Source of the DNA: Phlebopus portentosus
Lineage: Eukaryota > Basidiomycota > Agaricomycetes > Boletales > Boletinellaceae
Assembly: GCA_037892935.1 (NCBI GenBank)
Contig: JAYXKI010000009.1
Coordinates: 434,001 to 498,000 of the forward strand
Reading direction: 5' to 3'
Length of the DNA stretch: 64,000 nucleotides
Positions 1 through 10,353 of this stretch are shown here, in pieces. Positions within the stretch are counted from its first letter, which is position 1, and each line of letters opens with the position of its first letter. Position numbers and translations under genes: made by a program. The notes beneath the pieces were generated by a model. The model was not told the origin of the DNA. It saw only the letters and a list, made by a program, of their open reading frames with translations, and did no database searches.

Positions 1-841
1 CATAATTCCAGAGGTGTTCAATGAGGTTAAGGTCTGGGGACTGTGCTGGCCATAGAAGAACCTCAAAACCATGGTCTTTGAGCCAGCTGGTGGCCATTTT
101 ACTGGTGTGTTTGGGGTTATTGCCATGCTGAAAAATGATATTATCGATGCTAATGCCATGATGCTCCAGGCTTCCTTGCAATTCATCCTCCAGGATCTGG
201 GCATAGAGCTCCTTATCCATATTTTTATCAATCTTGCATGCAATCCCAGTGCCCTGCCACAGCATACAGCCTCATACCATAATATGACCTCCTCCAAACT
301 TCAGCAACTCCTTCACCTCTTTACTAATGAGGCCCTGCCCAGCAAATTTCCAGATCCACTGCCTGCCATCTGAGCCAATTCTGTTGATTTTGGTCTCATC
401 TGACCAGACAACCTTCTTTCAGTCCTCCAAAGTCCAGTAACAATGGGCAATCGCAAAGTCATAATGATCTCGCTTCTGCTTACATGTCAACTTCAGCTTC
501 TTCTTCTTCACCACAGCCTTCATCCCTGCTTTCCTCAAGTGGTTTCTGACAGTTTGTGTAGAGAGGGTGTCATTAGTGATGGTATGCAGTGCACAAGCGA
601 CTTGGACAGCAGTTTTGGCTTTGCCAGAGGTGATGAGACAAACAGCATAATAAGCATTGGTAGGAGTGAGCTTGGAAGGACGACCACCTAAAGCCTTTTC
701 AAGCTCAGAGCAGTGTTTAGAGTGAATTCTGGAGATGGTAGACTGGTTAAAACTAGTAGCAGAGGCAATCTGGCAAGTGGTCTGGCCAGCAGTGAGTAGG
801 TCAATGATGTGAGCTTAGTCAGTAGGAGAAACAGACTTCAT
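1..841 (-). pseudogene. Tc1/mariner-type transposase, decayed, truncated by left edge
   Basis: Read on the minus strand from an ATG at 841, one frame shows a Tc1-family transposase. It has an N-terminal helix-turn-helix (LLTAGQTTCQIASATSFNQS), the first catalytic Asp in VVWSDETKINRIGSDGRQW, and the C-terminal signature WPAQSPDLNLIEHLW close to the window start. Three in-frame stops break it: near the N-terminus, after LED, and after HIMV. The last two sit where the family has Trp (TGG to TGA). The segment FQHGNNPKHTS stands where Tc1 proteins have FQxDNDPKHTS, so the second catalytic Asp is also lost. The element is dead. Its remaining 3' part lies outside the window. Confidence 0.9.
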
Positions 842-994
842 GGTGATGGTAATTGATGTGGTTGTGCTTTTTGGCAAATCTCAACATATAAACAAAGTCA
901 CATGACTGCGTACTACCCATAGAAACTTGTTTGACAGAAAATGATAGAGAATTGACTGAGATATGGATGATTTTTATGTTTCTGAAATGATAGT

Positions 995-1195
995 CAAAAA
1001 ACTGATGCAATGAGTGTCATGTGATCATTGCTTCATAACTCCGTCAAATTTTCGAATTGTTTTATGATATATTTATTGCCAGAAAGCTGAGATTCACCGC
1101 TTTTCGAGAGTATTTTTTATTTTTGTGTAGCTACAGTAGTTGTAGAGTTATAAGGGAAACAGTCGAAACACATTGATCATTGCATCAGTTTTTTG
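995..1195. repeat. Inverted repeat near the 5' end of the Tc1 element
   Basis: A 19-bp sequence (CAAAAAACTGATGCAATGA) at 995-1013 recurs exactly as its reverse complement at 1177-1195, with about 160 bp between. It lies just outside the transposase start, so it is probably part of the terminal inverted repeat of the Tc1 element, or a small foldback unit next to it. The other end of the element is outside the window, so its outer boundary cannot be fixed. Confidence 0.6.
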
Positions 1196-1341
1196 AGTAA
1201 CTGTATTACTCATTGGAAAGCTATCTCTGCCACAAAGAATAGCAAGGACAAGGCTCCTGTAAGCAAAAATGGAGGAAACATTTTTAGCACAAAAATATAT
1301 ATGGAGACAAAGGAGTATTGTTATAAAGTATTTTGGGATTG

Positions 1342-2422
1342 AAAGGATCCGCTCAAAAACTCATATCAAGATTGGCATGATCGGCAGATCAACAGGATCA
1401 GCATTTCAAATGCGACTAGTAACAGGCTAGCAGTCACTAGAGCCAAACTACTGTTTATGCGACTAAGACAACAGTCACAGGCATCAACGGCAATATACGG
1501 GCGCCTAAGAAGCATGCCACAAGTACATAACCCCACAGACTACTTAACACCACCGACCAGTAATTACCACCACCGATTTACTACCGCCAACCGTCACCTT
1601 AATACTGCTGACCAAACTCCCGATCCGACCTGATCAAAAGAAGTCAAGAAGCGATCAAAACTACTAGAAGCCCAAGAAGTCTAGAACACAACTACCAAAG
1701 CCTAACACTTAATGACTAAAGTCTAAAGCCTAATCCAAGCCCAATGGAGACATCACTGGCATTTCAGCACTGTCAGACTTATGCTCAAGTATACATGGTC
1801 TCTTATGAGATATACTTTACAGTATGTCATACTATAAGTGAAACATGTGACTGCCAAATTGAAGTCCAATGTCACACACAAGAAGCGTTACATGCCAATC
1901 TAAAAGGATCCACTCAAAAACTCGCATCAAGATTGACACGATCAGCAGATCACCAGGATCAGCATTCCAAATGTGACTAGTAATAGTCTAGCAGTCACTA
2001 GAGCCAAACTACTGTTAACGCAACTAAGGCAATGGTCATGGGCATCAACGGCAATATATGGGCGCCTAAGAAGCATGCCACAAGTACGTAACCCCGCGGA
2101 CTACTTAACACCGCTGACCGTCACCTTAACACCGCCGACCAAACTCCCGATCTAACCCGATCAAAAGAAGTCAAGAAGCGATCAAAACTATTAGAAGCCC
2201 GAGAAGTCTAGAACGTGACTACCGAAGCCTAACACCTAAAAGTCTAAAGGCTAATCTGATCCCAATGGAGACATCACTGGCATTCCAGCACTGTCAGACT
2301 TGTGCCCGAGCGTACATGGTCCTTTATGAGATATACTTCACAGTATGTCATGCTACAAGCGAAACACATGACTGCCAAATCGAAGTCCAACGTCATACGC
2401 AAGAAGCGTTACATGCCAATCT
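1342..2422. repeat. Two adjacent direct copies of a ~520-560 bp repeat
   Basis: The stretch 1342-1902 is repeated directly and without a gap at 1903-2422. Shared landmarks include GGATCC(A/G)CTCAAAAACTC near 1346 and 1907, AGCAGTCACTAGAGCCAAAC, GGGCGCCTAAGAAGCATGCC, and GGAGACATCACTGGCATT at about 1746 and 2267. The offset drops from 561 to 521 bp, because copy 1 has about 40 bp extra around 1555-1600. Both copies hold a short open frame starting METSLAFQHCQT, rich in Cys and His, which I cannot assign to a family. Differences are mostly transitions. Probably internal sequence of a degraded retroelement. Confidence 0.7.
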
Positions 2423-2429
2423 ACCAAAT

Positions 2430-4464
2430 TCTATAATACCCAAGCGACATGAGGAACTCATTGTTACAACTCAAACCCCTCGAGCTGCAGACCTGATAAC
2501 TTGGAGAATACTAGGATGGTACAAGCCAGAGCTGCATAACTCATGTCCAGCCTCTACAGTACAAGCAAACCTTTATTTACCAAGGAATGCAAACCTGGAC
2601 ACCAAGCAACTACAACTGGTACTCCAACGAAGGATATAGCAATATATTCGCGATGTTAGACTCCCAGGCAAAGCATGGCTAGTCACTCGAACATAACTGC
2701 ATCCCCCAGCAGAACTTATACAGTTCATGGTATGCATTGGACCATACTCTACACCAACCTGATATCTCAATACCGATATGCGAGTTGTGCTTACACCCTT
2801 CGGACCATAAGACGAACAGCGAAGAGTTACATATTGAGCTGCCTACATTGCACCAAGAGCTACAATCCCACCTGGTGATGGAATCGACATCATAGTGGAG
2901 TACTAACAGTGGAGCTTTCCATACTGGAGCAGCACCTCTATTGTCTCAGTCAGCAACCCCACAGAATTCCATCATAGTGAAGATACGTTGAAGCAAAGTG
3001 GCGCTCAGTGGAGCAGAATGACGAAGGAAGTGATGTAATAGTGGAGAGAAGTGGAGCAAGGTGGAGCATGGTGGAGTAAAGTGGAGAGAAGATGAGTAAG
3101 AAATAGGACAGAAAATGGATTATCTAGAAAGCATAAATAGCATTAGAAGTAGGCCCTCTTTCCCCCATCTTTCGATCCTCTTAACACATAGTGACAAGTG
3201 TCTTAACACACTGGTGATAGTGTCCTAATACAACTCACTGTGTGCTTTGTACTACTACGCCTCTTGGAAATCCCAATCTGCTCTTACTCTACCTTGTCTC
3301 TGAAAGCATCCCTTACCAGGACTGCAACTAGGAAGGATAGTAAAGGGACTACATGGTACAGCTAAATGTGGGTAGATAGATCACCTCTGCACAACATACC
3401 ACTGCTTAGGCAAAAGGATCGAAACCGGTGTAACCCCGGACCTACATCTCTAACACAATCCACCAAATCCTATAATACCCAAGCAACATGAGGAACTCAT
3501 TGTTACAACTCGAACCCCTTAAGCTGCAGACCCAATAACTTGGAGAATACTAGGATGGAACAAGCCAGAGCTGCACAACTCATGACCAGCCTCTACAGTA
3601 CAAGTGAACCTTTATTTACCAAGGAACACAAACCTGGACACCAAGCAACTACAACTGGTACTCCAACAAAGGATATGACAATATATTCGTGACATTAGAC
3701 TTCCAGGCAAAGCATGGCTAGTCACTTGAACACAACTGCATCCTCCAGCTAAACTCATACAGTTCATGGTATGCATTAGACCATACTCTATACCAATCTG
3801 ACACCTCAACACCGATGTGCAAGTTGTGCTTACACCCTTTGGACCACAAGATGAACAGCGAAGAGTCACATATCAAGCTGCCTACATTGCACTAAGAGCT
3901 ACAATCCCACCTGATGATGGAATCAATGTTATAATGGAGCACTGATAGTGGAGCTTTCCATACTGGAACAGCACCTCTATTGTCTCAGTCAGCAACCTCA
4001 CAGAATTCTGTCATAGTGGAGATACATTGGAGCAAAGTGGCGCTCAGTAAAGCAGAATGATAAAGGAAGTGATGTAATGGTGGAGAGAAGTAGAGTAAGG
4101 TGGAGTAAAGTGGAGAGAAGATGAGTAAGAAATAGGACGGAAAATAAATTATCTAGAAAGCATAAATAGTGTTAGAAGTAGGCCCTCTTTTCCCCATCTT
4201 TCGATCCTCTTAACACACTGGTGATAGTGTTCTAACACGACTCACTATATGCTTTGTACTACTACACCTCTTGGAAATCCCAATCTGCTCTTACTCTACC
4301 TTGTCTCTGAAAGCATCTCTTACTAGGACTGCAACTAGGAAGGATAGTAAGGGGACTACATGGTACAGCTAAACATAGGTAGATAGATCACCTCTGCACA
4401 ACATACTGCTACTTAGGTAAAAGGATCAAAACTGGTGTAACTTTGGACCTACACCTCCAACACA
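2430..4464. repeat. Tandem copies of a ~1 kb unit, LTR-retroelement-like
   Basis: The stretch 2430-3457 is repeated directly at about 3466-4464. Each unit has about 440 bp of possible former coding DNA followed by about 550-580 bp that looks like a long terminal repeat (roughly 2876-3457 and 3914-4464). That part begins TGATGGAATC, carries GTGGAGxAAAGTGGAG runs, a TAAATAG box followed by CTCTTAACACA, and ends near ACCTACA(T/C)CTC(T/C)AACACA. The layout, internal 3' end plus LTR twice in a row, could come from unequal exchange between LTRs. No intact reverse transcriptase, integrase or protease frame is visible, and the LTR call rests on layout only. Confidence 0.5.
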
Positions 4465-4479
4465 TGTGCATGATCTTGG

Positions 4480-4965
4480 ACCTAGCATGTTGATGCTTCT
4501 TACACTATTCTACTAAGCATGCAGAACTATGGGACAGGATTGACCAGCTCAACATTCTCCATGAAAGCAATGCCACACTTCATGCAGAGAGTGAAGCGCA
4601 AACTCACAAAGCATGCCAGCTTGAGATGACACTCAATCACCTTTAATCAGAACTGAATCTGCTAAAGAAGAAGTGAAGATGCTCCATGCTGACTTTGATG
4701 CCAAGAATGCTCAGATTCAATAGTTTGAAGACAAGAGCTGTCAATAGAAGGAACAGAATGCTCAGCCTCTTATGAAGGCAAGTTAACTGATCTGTATTCA
4801 AAGTATTTATACTTGAACACTTATTGACAATGGCTAGTATGATCGTATTAACCCAAATGATGTCCAAGCTCTCAAGGATGAGATCGAAGACTTACAGATT
4901 GATCTTTATAAGGCCAAAGAAGAGAAGGCAGCTTATACTGCCAAGAAGGATGGAAAAGATCATGC
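4480..4965 (+). pseudogene. Broken coiled-coil-type reading frame
   Basis: Plus-strand translation gives helix-forming, charged peptides that jump frames and hit stops: ELWDRIDQLNILHESNATLH, AQTHKACQLEMTLNHL-stop-SEL, and later VQALKDEIEDLQIDLYKAKE followed by EKAAYTAKKDG. This resembles a heptad-rich coiled-coil protein interrupted by nonsense and frameshift mutations. Family unknown. It may be part of the neighbouring retroelement or a captured host fragment. Confidence 0.4.
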
Positions 4966-5060
4966 ACTGAGCACACACTGAACAGGCACTGATCACACAT
5001 GGAGTAGGCACTGATCATACATGGAGTGCACACTGATTGTATACTGAGTGGGCACTGAGG
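4964..5060. repeat. Short degenerate minisatellite
   Basis: Four to five imperfect units of about 20-22 bp based on GGCACTGATCACACATGGAGT run up to the left end of the foldback element. The last unit, GAGTGGGCACTGAGG, resembles the GTGGGCAC-type motif inside the element's arms. Confidence 0.65.
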
Positions 5061-5392
5061 CTACGGGCAATTTAGTATTTTTTAGGTGATGATAAATGAT
5101 CGGAAATTGAATTTGATATGCATTATATAAGTATGAATATCTCCATTCAGGATATTAAAAAATACACATGCATCTAAACCTAGTTTATATATTCAATATC
5201 ATGCCGCATTTCTTTGATGATGATATTTATTATATCATCGTGATCAATATGGATATAGAAATCTAAATTGATATTTTCTTTATCAGCAAAGAATATCATT
5301 GAGGTAGATATTTTTTTGATGATATTTTCAATATCAAAGTGTCTGTTATTTGAAATATCATTCTGTATATCAATGTCAATGATAATTTACAC

Positions 5393-5590
5393 GATGAGTG
5401 GGCGATGAGCGGGCGCGATGAGGGTGCACAGTGGGCATGTTGTGGGCACATGGGGGGCAGAGAGAGGGTGAACTGTGGGCGGGATGGGGGCACACTGTGG
5501 GCACTGTAAGGGCACGCTGGAGGCATATAGTGGGCACAGAGAGGGCGCAGAGAGGGCATACAGTGTGTGCAGGTGCGTGAAGAGTGTTCG
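5393..5590. repeat. GTGGGCAC-type minisatellite, left foldback arm
   Basis: Dense irregular repeats of GTGGGCAC, GAGGGCGCAGA and GGGCGATGA-like words make a GC-rich island inside the otherwise AT-rich arm. Several frames stay open across it on both strands because the motif lacks stop triplets. Confidence 0.75.
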
Positions 5591-6449
5591 GAGTGCATAA
5601 AAGGAGTCGGAGAACATGAACTCACAGCAGGCAGGCTGTTATTTACTGCCTTTTTCATATGTATTGTCACTTGTGACTTCTGTGATTTTTGTCACACAAA
5701 ACACCTCATAATATAAAAATCACCATATCTCATTCAATTCTTGACCGTTCTGCATAATCTAAGTTGCTAAATCCATAGTTTTGATATCCGCTTCAAACTC
5801 CAACAAGGATGAAGAGAAATGAGCAAAGAATGAGTGAGATATGTCGCAAAAGGCCAATTTTAGACACATCTTTCACGTGCAGTTTTTCCTGCCCTCATCC
5901 CTGCTTCTACAGTCCTACAGGCAAGTCCAAAATGATATAATAATTTTATTGTAAATTTACAGACTGACTCTGAGCTCTATTCTGTGTTGTATCTGCTGGT
6001 TTAATATATGTCTGAGCTGAGCTCAAACCTACCTTTTCTCAAGGGCCCCCAGACCTCAAAATAAATTTATTCTTAGGCAATCTTATGTCTGTAAATTCAT
6101 ATTATGCCAATAGTACCACTCTGGTGCAGTCTAGATTGTTGTAGCACCCAGTCTGAGGGGAGAAAAAAATGCACATGAAGGAAGTGTCTAAAATCGGCCT
6201 TTTGCAACATATCTCACTCATTCTTCGCTCATTTCTATTCATCCTTGTTAGAGTTTGAAGCAGATATCAAAACTATGGATTTAGCAACTTAGATTATGCA
6301 GAACGGTCAAGAATTGAATGAGATATGGTGATTTTTATATTATGAGGTGTTTTGTGTGACAAAAATCACAGAAGTCGCGAGTGACAATACATATGAAAAA
6401 GGCAGTAAATAACAGCCTGCCTGCTGTGAGTTCATGTTCTCCGACTCCT

Positions 6450-6665
6450 TTTGTGCACTCCGGACACTCTTCATGCACCCGCACACACTGTATGCCCTCT
6501 CTGTACCCTCTCTGCACCTGCTATGTGCCTCCAGCGTGCCCTTACAGTGCCCACAGTGTGCCCCCATCCCGCCCACAGTTCACCCTCTCTCTGCCCCCCA
6601 TGCGCCCACAACATGCCCACTGTGCACTCTCATCGCGCCCGCTCATCGCCCACTCATCATGTAAA
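6450..6665. repeat. GTGCCCAC-type minisatellite, right foldback arm
   Basis: Inverted counterpart of the left-arm minisatellite. About a dozen point differences from the left copy cluster in this 200-bp stretch, and nearly all are C/T or G/A changes. Confidence 0.75.
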
Positions 6666-7049
6666 TTATCATTGACATTGATATACAGAATGATATTTCA
6701 AATAACAGACACTTTGATATTGAAAATATCATCAAAAAAATATCTACCTCAATGATATTCTTTGCTGATAAAGAAAATATCAATTTAGATTTCTATATCC
6801 ATATTGATCACGATGATATAATAAATATCATCATCAAAGAAATGCGGCATGATATTGAATATATAAACTAGGTTTAGATGCATGTGTATATTTTTAATAT
6901 CCTGAATGGAGATATTCATACTTATATAATGCATATCAAATTCAATTTCCGATCATTTATCATCACCTAAAAAATACTAAATTGCCCGTAGTGTGGTGGT
7001 TTGGTTGTCTCTGCCCGAATCAACTCATCTCCCTTCTCGTCTACTTTAG

Positions 7050-9995
7050 AGCGATTGAGTTGAGTTTGCAAGAATCACAACCACAATCTCAGTCCTATTT
7101 CCGATCTCAAGCTCCAAATGAGAATCAGCATGAAGGGGACGAGGAAGATGAAGATGCACAGTTCCAGCGAGACTTGGCTGCTGCCATTGAAGCTTCTAAG
7201 TCTGAAGCCGAAGCTAAGGCGCGTTCCGGGTCCAGGCCAGCGAGAGGCCAGCGGGAAGCAAAATCCACGTTCCCGGATACACTTCAACAAAGTGAAATCG
7301 CTAAGAACGACAACGTTTCGACTTCGACTCCTTATATGAGCATTAATCGAGCTGGAAACAATGCGCGTGAGGAAGAGAGAAACGAGGAAATAGGCCTCGG
7401 GAGACAGACATTTCTGAGAGAACGATCGAAGATGGAGAAGGAACGGTTGGAAAGAGTTGGGAAAATGAAGGCACAGGGCAGCGAAAAACGTAGGCGTGAG
7501 GAAGGTGACTCGGAAGAGATTGTGATTGGCACCGGGTCTGCTATTGCTGGAGCATCTGGTTTCAGCAGTGGAACTGGTACTGACAACCAGGCCATATCCC
7601 CGCCGACGAAGAGACAACGTTCTTCCCCTGTTCCTCCTTCCATACCGACCATGCTTACTACTAATGGGCGTGTAACTTCTGTCGCCAAGAACAACAAAGA
7701 CAAGGTTCCTGTGAGAGGCGCTTCATCAGATAGGAAATTAGAGACGAAAAAGTATGGTGATGAAATATTTTGGGACGGCGAGCTGCGTCAGATTGCTAAC
7801 CGACTCGTGGATCGGGACAAGAATATCGGGCCTACATTTCGGTTGTCTGAAATTATCGGTCCTGTACGTATCATACCTCTAAGAATTCCACTCGAACGAG
7901 CTTACATACGGTTGTTACTTTCGATATGCATTGTTCGAATCACGAAAGAGATCCGAAATCACTCTGGCCATCCTCTCCTCCTACTCAAACAACATGGACT
8001 GGCTATACACGTTCTTCGATCCGACCACACCAATAATCGTAGTTAACCAACCTGGAGAAGATGGAAACTCCGGGTTGAGGCAACTTGCGCCTAATTTGCT
8101 TATGACGAAGCCATTTATTAGGAATGGAAGAGGCTGTATGCATACGAAGGTCAGCTCAGTTCGGGTTATGTGCCGTGTTGCTCGGTGGCTCGATGCTAAT
8201 AGGATTGATTGATTTCTGGTTTTAGATCATGCTGGTAAGACAATTATGTATTACGAGCCCACCCGAGTATATCTGTAGTTGACCGTTTCTTCGTTAGTTA
8301 TTCTATAAAGATGGGAGACTACGAGTTGTAGTACCAACAGCCAATTTCGTCGAATACGATTGGCGGGACATTGAGAATGTTCGTCGTCTTTCAATCTCTT
8401 ATTCCCCTGCCTTCGCTGCAAGCTGAGTCTGGCTTCCTTGCAACGTTCTACGACTCTGCAAATCGGACTCGGGTTTGAATTTGAACTTGCAGACTGCGTG
8501 GGTGCAAGACGTACCGATACGTCAGACGACTATTCGCCATGACCCAAAAGCCATTGATTTTCCTGGGACGTTACAGCGGGTTCTGCATACTCTGAACGTA
8601 CCGGCTGCGTTGACGAAGTTGCTTGATGACGAGGTCGGTATTCGTCCATTCTTACTTCCAGGACAGGTTTTAACTTCAAAATTATCTTAACGTTGTAGTC
8701 TTTTGAACTTCCCATAGAAGCACTCTCCGAACTGCGGATGCGCTGGGATTGGTCGAAAGTGAGAGTCAAACTAGTCGCGTCGATAGCGGGCAAGCATGAA
8801 GGATGGGAGCACGTCTCGAAGACGGGTCACCCAGCGCTGATGAAAGCGGTCCAGGAGCTTGACGCACGTCCGTCGAAAGGGAAGCAGCTCGTCCTTGAAT
8901 GTCAGGTATGTTTTCATCACCTTCCCTAGCTGCATTTCCACTTTTATCAAATAGGGAATGTATCTTTACGGTTTGATCATAGGGTTCCAGTGTTGGAACG
9001 TACTCCAGGCAATGGATGAACGAGTTTTACTGTTCAGCCCGTGGAGAGAGCGCGAGGATATGGCTCGACCGACCGAAGAGCCACAGGGCGAAGTTACCAT
9101 GGCCGTCAGTCAAAATCCTTTTCCCGTCATTGCAGACTGTCAAGGACAGCGTCCTTGGTATGCCGGTAAGCTTCTACGTCCTTGATTGTTATTCTCCATC
9201 ATTATCCATTTTCCCGTTTTTCCGTAAGAGAAATCAAGCTGATGATGTTTCCTTTCTGCTGTGTGCAGGGCGGTGGAACGATGTTCTGCAGAAAAGCGCA
9301 ATGGGAGGCCAAAAACTTCCCTCGAGAATTGTTCTATGACTCGAATAGTAAACGTGGACGCGTGCTTATGCACTCCAAAGTAAGTTCCTTTAGCTCGTCT
9401 CGTGTCGCTGGCACACACTAATGCATATTCTCTGCTTGCGTAGATGATCATCGGCTACTTCAAAGAGAAGTCATCTTCCTCCGTATTCAGCGGGAGACGA
9501 GTAGGCGCAACTAAAGATGACGTTGATTTAAGTTCAGGGGAAGAGGGTAATAACGCCGACGGTAACGACGCATCTGTTGGTAAGGAGAAAGTAATAGGTT
9601 GGGCATACATCGGCTCGCATAACTTCACGCCATCGGCATGGGGGACATTATCGGGTTCCGAGTCGAACCCTTCGCTAAATGTACGTTTGTCCGACCTCCG
9701 CCATGCACGCTGGCTCCCCCGTTCATACCCTTCTCACATGCATCGTATAGATCGTGAACTATGAACTGGGCATCGTCATACCATTACGATCATTTGAAGA
9801 ACTAGAAAAGGTTGCGTGCTGGAAGAGACCTGCGAGGCAATACGTGAAGGGCGTTGATAGACCTTGGGTGCGTACTCCAACTCTTTTGATGTGATCGATT
9901 CACGCTGAGTGTTCTTTCGACTCGAATTCTTTCTTGCTGATGGTTATTAGATGCAAGACGAGATGCGAGAAGGAATGGCGGTTATGCAGGACTGA
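7050..9995 (+). CDS. TDP1: Tyrosyl-DNA phosphodiesterase 1, first exon not visible
   Basis: Tdp1 hydrolyses 3'-phosphotyrosyl bonds to release stalled topoisomerase I from nuclear DNA. Exons that keep frame: 7050-7863, 7949-8149, 8226-8234, 8298-8378, 8493-8633, 8699-8905, 8983-9165, 9269-9379, 9444-9680, 9751-9867, 9951-9995 (714 residues plus exon 1). It opens with a ubiquitin-interacting motif (AIELSLQES), and a second UIM-like stretch follows (QRDLAAAIEASKSE). The phospholipase-D-type HKN centres are visible as GCMHTK plus VVVPTANFVEYDWRDIEN, and VLMHSK plus YIGSHNFTPSAWG. The acceptor at 7049 leaves a split codon, so an upstream exon with the start codon is required. Only 58 bp separate the foldback element from exon 2, with no ATG there. 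The gene may be 5'-broken, or exon 1 may lie farther upstream. Confidence 0.9.
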
Positions 9996-10353
9996 TCCAT
10001 GCGAAGTTGTGGTTTTACTTCTCTGTTCATTCGCTATCGCTTCGGATATTTGTTCCACTGTCTTTAATTTGATATCGTGTACTACTAACATAGGACAATT
10101 TCGCTGTCTAACCTTTTTCGATTTTGGCTTTTGGCGTAGGCGGCCTGAGTAATGGGCCATACGCGAAATTAAGCCACTAGACCAGATCTTTGCAATTGTG
10201 GCAAGGTCAAACTGGCCACCATCGTGTTAAAATGAAATCGATCTCCACCCCATAAACTCGTAACTAAATCCACGAGAAACTGACAAGACCTCCGTAAAAA
10301 AATCCATGCCTCTACTGATTCGGGACAACCATGAAATAAAATGAAGAACTCCC
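9996..10353. other. Convergent intergenic region, TDP1 and CHO2 3' ends
   Basis: About 360 bp between two genes that end towards each other. AT-rich words (AAATAAAATGAA near 10334, AAAAAAATCC near 10297) could act as 3'-end signals. No further gene seen. Confidence 0.5.

Larger units (their letters stand above)
5061..6991. mobile_element. Foldback (long inverted repeat) DNA element, non-autonomous
   Basis: The sequence from 5061 (CTACGGGCAATTTAGT) reappears as its reverse complement ending at 6991 (ACTAAATTGCCCGTAG). Arms of about 820 bp (about 5061-5880 and 6170-6991) match closely, with scattered and mostly transition differences. Outer parts are AT-rich with many GATATT/AATATC words. The middle of each arm holds a GC-rich GTGGGCAC-type minisatellite. 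About 280 bp of unique spacer (5884-6165) separates the arms and has a further short inverted pair (GTAAATTTACAGAC / GTCTGTAAATTC). No transposase frame is present. The ends read as TA plus CGGGCAATTTAG..., allowing a TA target duplication as in Tc1/mariner elements, but no longer duplication is seen, so the superfamily is uncertain. Confidence 0.85.

Noticed and set aside
5296..5670. 124-codon frame in the left foldback arm with a twin at 6381-6755 in the right arm
   Set aside because: The frame runs through the minisatellite, where several frames on both strands stay open because the repeat motif lacks stops. Composition is Pro/His/Ser/Cys-rich with no domain. The twin is expected from the inverted repeat.
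7075..7703. Minus-strand frames of 123 and 180 codons inside TDP1
   Set aside because: They overlap the charged N-terminal exon of TDP1, show no domain, and have no splice context.
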